A stretch of DNA of 64,000 nt, from contig CM055909.1 in assembly GCA_029582155.1 (NCBI GenBank), positions 46,378,412 through 46,442,411 on the forward strand. Direction: 5' to 3'. Under the pieces are notes generated by a model. That model ran no database searches and had not been told where the DNA came from. It saw only the letters and a list, made by a program, of their open reading frames with translations. Position 1 is the stretch's first letter. The number at the start of each line of letters is the position of its first letter. The stretch is from Panopea generosa. Taxonomy: Eukaryota; Mollusca; Bivalvia; Adapedonta; Hiatellidae. Of the stretch, positions 45,831 to 55,541 are shown one piece after another. The position numbers were made by a program, and so were the translations under genes.

Positions 45831-45832
45831 TG

Positions 45833-46565
45833 TTGAAAATACCCCTCCTTGTAGCCCATTTCTTGGTAAAAAAATCCATAGAGAAAGAATCTGGAGATTT
45901 GTTCAAAGGAATACCGGTAGGTATAATTCCTGGCAGGTGCAAATTGCATTTAAAAGAAAACACAATACCTGTTGTTAATACACCATGTCGAATACCTGAA
46001 GTGCTAAAGTCACGTGTTCGAATGAATTAGATAGAACGGAAAATTATGGCATTATTTGGAAAGTGATGGAACTGACCGATTGGGTTAACTCAATAGTTGT
46101 TGTTGAAAAACCTAAAACAGGCAAACTGAGAATTTGCCTTGACCCAAAAGCACTCAACGAAGCGATAAAATGATCGCACTATCCGTCCCACACTATTGAT
46201 GACGCAACGTCAAAATTGAACGGTGCTAATGTGTTCAGGACGCTTTATGTTACACATGCGTATTGGAGTGGCATGTTGGACGAAGAGTCGTCGTATTTGA
46301 CTACATTTAGTACGCCATTCGAAAGATATAGGTACCACAGGTTACCATACGGTATTACTTCATCGTCTGATATTTTCCAAATGAAAACTGATGAAATATT
46401 TGGAAACATCCCAGGTGTAACTGCCGTTGTTGATGATTTGTTAATATTTGGTCAAAACAACCAAGAACATGATGAAAACTTAAAGACTGTCCTGAAACGC
46501 GCACGTGATAACGGGATCCGGTTTAACCCAGATAAATGCATCATTCTTTGGTCACATGATCACTG
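45833..46565 (+). pseudogene. Gypsy reverse transcriptase, broken
   Basis: A leader with IIPGRCKLHLKENTIPV is interrupted by stops near 46030 and frameshifts to 46170. The block KPKTGKLRICLDPKALNEAI follows. The frame 46216-46566 holds FSTPFERYRYHRLPYGITSS and TAVVDDLLIFGQNNQEHD, the catalytic V-D-D box. Its catalytic Asp pair is intact but an upstream block and frame continuity are lost. Confidence 0.85.
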
Positions 46566-46599
46566 AATCTGGCTTGAAACCAGACACAAGCAAGGTCGA

Positions 46600-47331
46600 G
46601 GCTATAATTAACCTTGAGGTCCCGGACACGCGCAATAAGCTAGAAATTTGCTAGGAATGGTCAATTATCTTGCTGATGTAACTGGTCCCCTCAAGAGTCT
46701 CTTGAAGAAGGATTCTGAATTACTATGGGACAACCTGCAAAACAAAGCGTTCCTACATGACAAACAGATAATAACGAATGCACCCGTGCTCAGTTATTAT
46801 GACCCATCAGAATCTCTTATGCTTGAAGTCGATGCTTCCGAATATGGATAAAGTGCGTGCCTAATGCAAAAAGGCCGACTGCTTGCATTTGCATCAAAAA
46901 GTCTGACAAAAACGGAAATACGGTATGCACAGATTGAGAAGGAAATGTTAGCAATCCTTTTTGGTTGCAATCGATTCCATCAATATACGTATGGCAACAT
47001 TGTCAACATACATTCTGACCACAAAGCTATCTCATCAATCATGCTAAAACAGTTATGTGCAGCATCGCCGTGTCTTCAAAGAATGTTGTTAAAGCTACAA
47101 AAATACACGCTTAATGTGACGCATGTTAGCGGCAAAAACATCCAGGTTAGTGACTTTTTGTCAAGACAATCTGTTCCAAACACGTACCCAGGTTTGATTG
47201 AGGGTTTAGATTTACAAGTACACTGTGTAAAACAACAGTTGTTTGTGGCAGACAACTACTTAGAATGCATAAGAGAAGCAATTAAGAATGATCTGTGTAT
47301 GCAAACTTTGATACAGACTATAGGCAATTGA
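46600..47331 (+). pseudogene. Gypsy RNase H, two frames
   Basis: The frame 46648-46851 ends LMLEVDASEYG at a stop. The frame 46864-47331 continues LLAFASKSLTKTEIRYAQ, IEKEMLAILFGCNRFHQY and IHSDHKAI, the RNase H core of Gypsy elements. It goes on with VTHVSGKNIQVSDFLSR. A single stop plus a few bases separates the frames. Confidence 0.85.
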
Positions 47332-47399
47332 TGGCCATAATTGCTATCTCAATGCAATCCGCAAATAATCGAATACTAAAATCACCATGACGAATATTC

Positions 47400-48180
47400 A
47401 AAGGTAAAAAATTGGTCATACCTGTTGCGTTGCAGTCAGAATTGCTTACTAAAGTACACACAGGTCATTCAGGAGTAACCAAGAGAGAGCTTAAGATAAC
47501 ATCTTTTGGCCAGGCATGTCAAAGGAAATAACCGATTACATGTTACAGTGTACGATATGTCTTACTCACAGAGACTCAAACCCGAAGGAGCCAATGATGC
47601 CACACGAGCTTCCCAGTAGGCCGTATGAAAAAATTGGAACAGATATCTTCCATTTTGATGGAAAGGACTATTTATTAACGACTGATTACTACAGTTGATT
47701 TTTTACATTGACTTGTTACAAAATCTGCACGCAGTGACAGTCATTCAAAAAATGAAAGTTCATTTTTCGAACAACAGCGCATGCCATTTATGCTTCAGTG
47801 ATTATGGTCCGCAGTTCTCATCTCAGGAGCTTACACAATTTGCCCGTGAGTGGAAATCTGAACACAAAACATCATCCCCCATGCACCCAAGATTGAATGG
47901 TTTGGCAGAGAAGGGAGTTAGTATTGCTAAGCCATTGTTAGTCAAAGCCAAAGAAAGTGGTCAAGACCAGTACATTTTGTTACTGGAGTATAGAAAAACA
48001 CAAAAAAAAAAGAAAATGAAGCATTCAAAAAAAAAATCAGAAAAGAAACTTTGATAAGACAGCAAGACCCCAACATCAATTGAAAGTAAATGACCCTGTC
48101 CGCATTTAGTTTGGAAAAAAGTGGAAACCTGGCAAGATAATTAAAAGACATGATTCTAGGTCATGCATAGTTCAAACTGT
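47400..48180 (+). pseudogene. Gypsy integrase, broken
   Basis: HTGHSGVTKRELK at about 47458 begins an H2C2-type zinc region (YMLQCTICLTHRDSNPKEP in frame 47516-47698). KIGTDIFHFDGKDYLLTTDY supplies the first catalytic Asp. CFSDYGPQFSSQELTQFARE (47695-48054) supplies the second. HPRLNGLAEKGVSIAKPL supplies the Glu. A stop follows DYYS and an A-rich insertion breaks the C-terminus. Confidence 0.85.
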
Positions 48181-48677
48181 AGACGGTGCTGTTTAACGCC
48201 GTAACCATCAATTATTTTTCAAAACAAAACAAAAGATCCCAGATATTGAACCTGTGCAAGCAAATATCTTGGCGCAACAATCGTATTCCCACTCCCCTGA
48301 TGAACCCCATACTTTTTTCAAACCAAATGAATCCATTGACCCTACTGTTGTCCGTCAAGCTAGTTCAGCAATTCAAGGATCAAATTACATAACACAATCT
48401 GAAAGAGTAGCTGCCTACGATACAGCAGTGATCACTGGGTTATGCAAAAATGAACGAGCTCATTTAAATAGTTTGATTAGTGTTTATGAACATATTATAC
48501 TGTGCTAGTGTTGTAAAAAATGGTACTATAGTTTTCATAATTAATGATAATTCGTTAAGAAATAATTAAATAGTATTTCTGTCCATTCTTTAAATTTATT
48601 GATTTTATAGAACAATTTAATATTATGTTTGATATGAGAATGTATTATATATTTTAATTTTATTAAGACAAGGGAGA

Positions 48678-48773
48678 TGTAGTATAATTGATACTTGATA
48701 TTTGATAAAGACTATAGTTAGGGTTCTACCATTGCGCATGCTCACAGTTTCTATATGTTTGTACCTTGTATCT
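48678..48773 (+). repeat. 3' LTR, Gypsy copy 1, truncated
   Basis: TGTAGTATAATTG follows the polypurine tract. The LTR stops at ...CCTTGTATCT, where the second duplication unit begins. Confidence 0.9.
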
Positions 48774-49273
48774 CAGAACTGCAAAGTTTCAGGGAATTCT
48801 ACTCTATTACTAAAATTGTTGCTTCTTATGACATGCACAAGCCAGTGATTCTGTTCTAGCCATCACTCATATGGATCCCTGGAACCACACAGTGGCTGGT
48901 TATTTAACCACAATAATGAATAGAGTAAAAAATGATAAAATGAGCATGACACCCATTCGGAGGATATCTAGATCTCTGAAGAGGTCAACTGCAATTCTAT
49001 TCTTAGCCGGAACCACACGAGTTAGTTATAATATGACACATCAGTATATCAAATTTGATTAGTTTTAGTATCTGCCATGTGGAACTGTAAAAAGTGCTGG
49101 TTCCAGGTGAATGAAACATAATGACAGGCAGCATGACCATACCTGAAGTTGAACTCCCTAGTCTGATCCCAATGGAATTTGGTTTAGTATATAACAATAT
49201 ACTATAATATACATGTATATGTAATAATTTTAACAATCAGGCAGCATGCATTGGAGTCATTGTCTGAAAACAT

Positions 49274-49508
49274 TTTTTTTTTTAATGGGGTTAAACACCA
49301 TCTTCAACATAATTCAGGTTATATATGGTATATCCAGTTTTACTGGTGGAGGAAGACCTCAGATTGAATCAGCCTGAGTAGATCCACCGTCCTTTCGTAA
49401 GTAACTGGAAACTTTCTCACATAAAGTTTTTGGAGCGAGTGGGACTGGAAACTACAACCGTAGCGGTGAGAGGTAAGTGATCTTGAGACACGCCTTAGAA
49501 ATGTTACT
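49274..49508 (-). mobile_element. SINE family C, duplicated unit 2
   Basis: Same sequence as 43178-43412, duplicated as part of the 6.1-kb segment. Confidence 0.8.
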
Positions 49509-49655
49509 TCTGTGTCTTTCTATTCATTCAATCTTCAAATTATTTTCTGATGAATAACTTCTGAAATTGTCTATGTATTTAATTGATATTTGCTGTGGGT
49601 AGCTGCATACTCATAAAACAAGATACAGGTCCATAAATTATTATGAAATTAATGT

Positions 49656-50081
49656 GATCACTTAAAGGGAATACATCAGGGATAAAGGCTATAATTGTCT
49701 TTAAAAATAAAATAATTATTAAAATGGATAAAAAACATTGCATTATCATCAATAAATAAAATCCTAATGGTCTACAAAACTTGACAAAATCAATATTTAA
49801 ATTGGAGTGTTAAGCTTGAAATGAATATCATTTCTAAAAATAGATAGCACTTAAATGCTGCTTGATATCATTCTGATTCTTTCTAAGATAAATCAGTTTT
49901 TTACTACATGTAATATATCAATGGTGGGTCTACTCTTTAAAAAAAAAGATAAGTACACCCCCCATAAACTCCTATATTTTATTAAAATTCACTTTTAAGT
50001 TTTTTTCTACTGAAATACATGTGTGCCCAATTTTGTGTTGTACCCCTCTAACTGAAATCCTAGATCCGCTCCTTTGTATGA
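49656..50081 (+). repeat. long-TIR element family, duplicated unit 2
   Basis: Same sequence as 43560-43985, carried by the segmental duplication. Confidence 0.65.
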
Positions 50082-50401
50082 AATCAAAATGAAATCATGT
50101 GTGACAGTGACTCATAATTATAATATGTCACAAAATTATGTTGCACTTTTCAGCGGGAAATCTATTTTTGTGTAACCTAAGTGCATAGCCCAAGTTAGGA
50201 AAGCTCTTTTCAATATTTTATTTTGGCATGATTAAATATATTTATCCTTTTGGCAATTGGGTGTCATTGAGTATATATAGGCATGATATATTGGAAAAGT
50301 ATGTTTTTAGACAATTTTGAAAGTTTGAAAAATCCTGATATATCCCTTTAAATGGTTAATTGTTTTAACTTTGACAATGATCGCAGAAGTATCTTTAATA
50401 C

Positions 50402-50596
50402 TGTAGTATAATTGATACTTGATATTTGATAAAGACTATAGTTAGGGTTCTACCATTGCGCATGCTCACAATTTCTATATGTTTGTACCTTGTATCTGTT
50501 TAGCAGTTCTTAAATCAAACTCATAGTATTAACATGATCTGTGTTAGTTGTTCGTATCACGTTATGTGATTACATCCATATATACAAAACACTGTA
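50402..50596 (+). repeat. 5' LTR, Gypsy copy 2
   Basis: Equivalent of 44306-44500. It ends CACTGTA where unit 1 has CACTATA, one of the few differences in this part of the duplication. Confidence 0.9.
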
Positions 50597-53500
50597 TGGT
50601 GTCAGAAATAAAATTTTTTAAACATTTCATTTGATGGATATTGAACTACCAGCAAATATTTCCACTATTTAATACATAAATCATGGATTTAAGTGGAATT
50701 CCACACCAAGAATAAATTGGGATCCAACCAATCTACCCAAAGAATGGGAGAAATTTCAAACGCACGTCAAGCTTATTTTTTCTGGACCGTTAAAATCTAA
50801 AGAGAAAGAAGAAAAGGTATCATAATTTTACTTACTCTTATGGTAAGGCGAACAAGGAAGACAAGTGTATAAGAGTTGGAACAATGTCAAGTTAACCTAC
50901 TCTGTTGAAAATACCCCTCCTTGTAGCCCATTTCTTGGTAAAAAAATCCATAGAGAAAGAATCTGGAGATTTGTTCAAAGGAATACCGGTAGGTATAATT
51001 CCTGGCAGGTGCAAATTGCATTTAAAAGAAAACACAATACCTGTTGTTAATACACCATGTCGAATACCTGAAGTGCTAAAGTCACGTGTTCGAATGAATT
51101 AGATAGAACGGAAAATTATGGCATTATTTGGAAAGTGATGGAACTGACCGATTGGGTTAACTCAATAGTTGTTGTTGAAAAACCTAAAACAGGCAAACTG
51201 AGAATTTGCCTTGACCCAAAAGCACTCAACGAAGCGATAAAATGATCGCACTATCCGTCCCACACTATTGATGACGCAACGTCAAAATTGAACGGTGCTA
51301 ATGTGTTCAGGACGCTTTATGTTACACATGCGTATTGGAGTGGCATGTTGGACGAAGAGTCGTCGTATTTGACTACATTTAGTACGCCATTCGAAAGATA
51401 TAGGTACCACAGGTTACCATACGGTATTACTTCATCGTCTGATATTTTCCAAATGAAAACTGATGAAATATTTGGAAACATCCCAGGTGTAACTGCCGTT
51501 GTTGATGATTTGTTAATATTTGGTCAAAACAACCAAGAACATGATGAAAACTTAAAGACTGTCCTGAAACGCGCACGTGATAACGGGATCCGGTTTAACC
51601 CAGATAAATGCATCATTCTTTGGTCACATGATCACTGAATCTGGCTTGAAACCAGACACAAGCAAGGTCGAGGCTATAATTAACCTTGAGGTCCCGGACA
51701 CGCGCAATAAGCTAGAAATTTGCTAGGAATGGTCAATTATCTTGCTGATGTAACTGGTCCCCTCAAGAGTCTCTTGAAGAAGGATTCTGAATTACTATGG
51801 GACAACCTGCAAAACAAAGCGTTCCTACATGACAAACAGATAATAACGAATACACCCGTGCTCAGTTATTATGACCCATCAGAATCTCTTATGCTTGAAG
51901 TCGATGCTTCCGAATATGGATAAAGTGCGTGCCTAATGCAAAAAGGCCGACTGCTTGCATTTGCATCAAAAAGTCTGACAAACACGGAAATATGGTATGC
52001 GCAGATGGAGAAGGAAATGTTAGCAATCCTTTTTGGTTGCAATCGATTCCATCAATATATGTATGGCAACATTGTCAACATACATTCTGACCACAAAGCT
52101 ATCTCATCAATCATGCTAAAACAGTTATGTGCAGCATTGCCGTGTCTTCAAAGAATGTTGTTAAAACTACAAAAATACACGCTTAATGTGACGCATGTTA
52201 GCGGCAAAAACATCCAGGTTAGTGACTTTTTGTCAAGACAATCTGTTCCAAACACGTACCCAGGTTTGATTGAGGGTTTAGATTTACAAGTACACTGTGT
52301 TAAACAACAGTTGTTTGTGGCAGACAACTACTTGGAATGTATAAGAGAAGCAATTAAGAATGATCAGTGTATGCAAACTTTGATAAAGACTATAGGCAAG
52401 GGATGGCCATAATTGCTATCTCAATGCAATCCGCAAATAATCGAATACTAGAATCACCATGACGAATATTCAAAGGTAAAAAATTGGTCATACCTGTTGC
52501 GTTGCAGTCAGAATTGCTTACTAAAGTACACACAGGTCATTCAGGAGTAACCAAGAGAGAGCTAAAGATAACATCTTTTGGCCAGGCATGTCAAAAGAAA
52601 TAACCGATTACGTGTTACAGTGTACAATATGTCTTACAGAGACTCAAACCCGAAGGAGCCATTGATGCCGCACGAGTTTCCCAGTAGGCCGTATGAAAAA
52701 ATTGGAACAGATATCTTCCATTTTGATGGAAAAGACTATTTATTAACGACTGATTACTACAGTTGATTTTTTACATTGACTTGTTACAAAATCTGCACGC
52801 AGTGACAGTCATTCAAAAAATGAAAGTTCATTTTTCGAACAACGGCGCATGCCGTTTATGCTTCAGTGATTATGGTCCGCAGTTCTAATCTCAGGAGCTT
52901 GCACAATTTGCACGTGAGTGGAAATCTGAACACAAAACATCATCCCCCATGCACCCAAGATTGAATGGTTTGGTAGAGAAGGGAGTTAGTATTGCTAAGC
53001 CATTGTTAGTCAACACCAAAGAAAGTGGTCAAGACCAGTACATTTTGTTACTGGAGTATAGAAAAACACCCCAAAAAAAGATGATGCTATCAAAAAAAAT
53101 CAGAAAAGAAACTTTGATAAGACAGCAAGACCCCAACATCAATTGAAATTAATGACTCTGTCCGCATTCAGTTTGGAAAAATATGGAAACCTGGCAAGAT
53201 AATTAAGAGACATGATTCTAGGTCATGCATAGTTCAAACTGTAGACGGTGCTGTTTAACGCCGTAACCATCAATTATTTTTCAAAACAAAACAAAAGATC
53301 CCAGATATTGAACCTGTGCAAGCAAATATCTTGGCGCAACAATCGTATTCCCACTCCCCTGATGAACCCCATACTTTTTTCAAACCAAATGAATCCATTG
53401 ACCATACTGTTGTCCATCAAGCTAGTTCAGCAATTCAAGGATCAAATTACATAACACAATCTGGAAGAGTAGCTGCCTACGATACAGCAGTGATCACTGG

Positions 53501-53739
53501 GTTATGCAAAAATGAACGAGCTCATTTAAATAGTTTGATTAGTGTTTATGAACATATTATACTGTGCTAGTGTTGTAAAAAATGGTACTATAGTTTTCAT
53601 AATTAATGATAATTCGTTAAGAAATAATTAAATAGTATTTCTGTCCATTCTTTAAATTTATTGATTTTATAGAACAATTTAATATTATGTTTGATATGAG
53701 AATGTATTATATATTTTAATTTTATTAAGACAAGGGAGA

Positions 53740-53934
53740 TGTAGTATAATTGATACTTGATATTTGATAAAGACTATAGTTAGGGTTCTACCATTGCGCA
53801 TGCTCACAGTTTCTATATGTTTGTACCTTGTATCTGTTGAGCAGTTCTTAAATTAAACTCATGGTATTAACATAATCTGTGTTAGTTATTCATATCACGT
53901 TATGTGATTACATCCATATATACAAAACACTACA
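53740..53934 (+). repeat. 3' LTR of the Gypsy element, complete
   Basis: TGTAGTATAATTG to CACTACA, 195 bases, followed by AATAC at 53935-53939. This is the only complete 3' LTR. Together with the left AATAC at 44301 it marks the two ends of the original insertion. Confidence 0.9.
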
Positions 53935-53939
53935 AATAC

Positions 53940-54254
53940 CAAAACAGAAAAAAATGTAGTACGAAAAATGGCACAAATAACTTTGAAAAATAACAAATTT
54001 GTATACTTCACATTCTCAATAATTTATAAAATGATTTACTAATAAACAATTAAATAATATCTCAGGTAAAAATAACAAGCAAAAAAATGATAACAGAAAT
54101 TTATAATTCCCAGTCAGCAGTATCTCAATTTAGTAAGAAAGCTGCAGTACCATTAACTGTTTTTATCGTTTTAAACATCAATACTTAGTAATTACTTTAT
54201 ATCAACTGTGAAATAAGTTTTAACAACTTATTACAATTTACACAAATCAACCTC
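53940..54254. other. no gene identified; A-rich
   Basis: AT-rich sequence right of the Gypsy insertion. It appears to continue the kind of A-rich sequence found left of the duplication, but I could not identify an element. Confidence 0.35.
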
Positions 54255-54390
54255 AAAGAACCAGTACTAAGCATGTCAATAAATTGTCTTGCTCAAGGAC
54301 ACTGCATATAGCAATGACAGAGGATCAAACCAAAGATTCCTTAGTCCTGGGTCTGATGCCTTACCATGTACTAGAGCACACTGTAATGAT
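54255..54390 (-). mobile_element. SINE family D copy
   Basis: AACCAGTACTAAGCATGTCA, GTCTTGCTCAAGGACACTGC and AGAGGATCAAACCAAAGATT (a reversed box B) are shared in order with 55658-55800. The head, read on the minus strand, is CAGTGTGCTCTAGTACATGG. Confidence 0.6.
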
Positions 54391-54964
54391 AGTGGTGTGT
54401 AACCTTGTGTTGCATCCCTTGATTTAACTCTCCTATTTAGAAGGTGATATAATAAAAATCGTATGTTTTATGTTCACTGCACATGGCTGTTAGTTTTGTG
54501 TTACTCTACCAAAAAATGAAATAAAAACAATACACACACACTCCAAAACCATTTACTAAAAGTTATAACAAGAATTGTGCATGCAGCCAACATTCTATTC
54601 ACATTGTGATTTGCACATAAATACACCTGACCTTTGACCAAGGCTTGAATTTATACATTAATCTAATACATTATGTTTGTAACCTATAATAAAAATATCA
54701 CATACATAAATGAAATATATTTGGTTATATTAAAGACTAAATAAATAATCATAACATTCAAACAACATTTGTGATGGCATCAGCATAAACGCTCCCAGCT
54801 CATCAATACGATACAAAAAGAAAGATTGGCAGCTTTAATATCAGATTTGCTTTAAAAATGAATGATAACAATGAGTAAAACTGATGATAGGGAGTGGACA
54901 AAATTTCTGTTTGCTGTGCTGACCCAGTATTTTTCATGTGCCAGATTTTGATTTTGTAGCTATT
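54391..54964. other. no gene identified
   Basis: AT-rich intergenic sequence downstream of the CDC123-like gene. A polyadenylation-like motif was not assigned. Confidence 0.35.
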
Positions 54965-55166
54965 TTAACCCTTTACTCCATAGATACACGTTTTCCTGCA
55001 CCTATCACAGAAGGCCTTTGAAAACAGTGCAGGAAGAGTTTAGATTGCTTGTAACAAACACTCTGTCAGTTAATATAAACATAATTCACCCAGTGCTGAT
55101 ACGTGGTGAATTAATGTTTTCAATATTAAAGGTGTCCAAAGGCGTCTTTATGAAGTAAAGGGTTAA
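54965..55166. mobile_element. piggyBac-type MITE copy 2
   Basis: TTAA-CCCTTTACTCCATAGATA at the left and TGAAGTAAAGGG-TTAA at the right. The core holds AAGGCCTTTGAAAACAGTGC and GTTAATATAAACATAATTCA with one GTGTCCAAAGGCGTC unit. It lies ~180 bp past the stop codon of the CDC123-like gene. Confidence 0.8.
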
Positions 55167-55347
55167 ACGAAAATGGACAGAAATTATGAAAACATTATTT
55201 GGAAGGCATTTTGAGCAGGAAGGAGCACGACAAACACATTTGCCTATACTGTCTCATTATATCTCATTATATGGGGGACGAAAGACTCTCAATTTCAATG
55301 TGTACAGGAAAAAAACGTTGTTTGGTGAAGGTTACTGTTCGTATGGA

Positions 55348-55541
55348 CTATTCCTTCTCTTCCAAGAGTTTTCTGATGCTTTGAGGTAGAATAGTCTTGG
55401 CCCCGGGTCGGGGCTTCTCCGTAATTCTGAACACAAACCCATCTGCTCCCTCAAGTATGTGACGCTCGTGCTGCCAACTGAACAACGCCCCATCAGTCGT
55501 CTCGAGAAACGGATTAATCTCAATCACCCACAATCGTTCAC
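55348..55541 (-). CDS. CDC123-like exon 4
   Basis: The acceptor TTATTTTACAG lies before 55541; the TAG stop is at 55350-55348. It encodes ERLWVIEINPFLETTDGALF, then a charged C-terminus ending RKLLEEKE. It contains the E-x-N metal-binding motif of the ATP-grasp core. Confidence 0.87.

Larger units (their letters stand above)
42678..48773 (+). repeat. segmental tandem duplication, unit 1 (6,096 bp)
   Basis: CAGAACTGCAAAGTTTCAGG at 42678 recurs at 48774. Corresponding positions keep an offset of 6,096 through the flank, the 5' LTR and early gag. The unit comprises 1.6 kb of flanking repeats and a Gypsy element lacking the last ~99 bases of its 3' LTR. The junction (TATCT|CAGAACT) has no evident microhomology. 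Confidence 0.95.
44306..48773 (+). mobile_element. Ty3/Gypsy retrotransposon copy 1, degenerate
   Basis: In order: 5' LTR, gag remnant (44600-45410) with two zinc knuckles, protease DTGS site, RT, RNase H, integrase, polypurine tract ACAAGGGAGA and a 3' LTR cut at 96 of 195 bases. The protease-RT-RNase H-integrase order places it in Ty3/Gypsy (Metaviridae). Stops and frameshifts occur in every domain, so it is inactive. No envelope-type frame is seen. Confidence 0.9.
48774..53838 (+). repeat. segmental tandem duplication, unit 2 with 1,024-bp deletion
   Basis: It repeats 42678-48773 at offset 6,096 up to position 50885, then at offset 5,072. The missing segment corresponds to 44790-45813 of unit 1 (gag end and protease). 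Blocks compared left of the RNase H region look identical or nearly so. Right of it, about 13 differences occur in ~480 bp. Confidence 0.95.
50402..53934 (+). mobile_element. Ty3/Gypsy copy 2, internally deleted, with intact 3' LTR
   Basis: It lacks most of gag and the protease. It retains RT (50905-51638), RNase H (51720-52412) and integrase (about 52470-53230) in broken frames with the same motifs as copy 1, plus the polypurine tract and a full 195-bp 3' LTR. Small indels differ from copy 1, such as a loss of four bases in the integrase zinc region near 52637. Confidence 0.9.
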
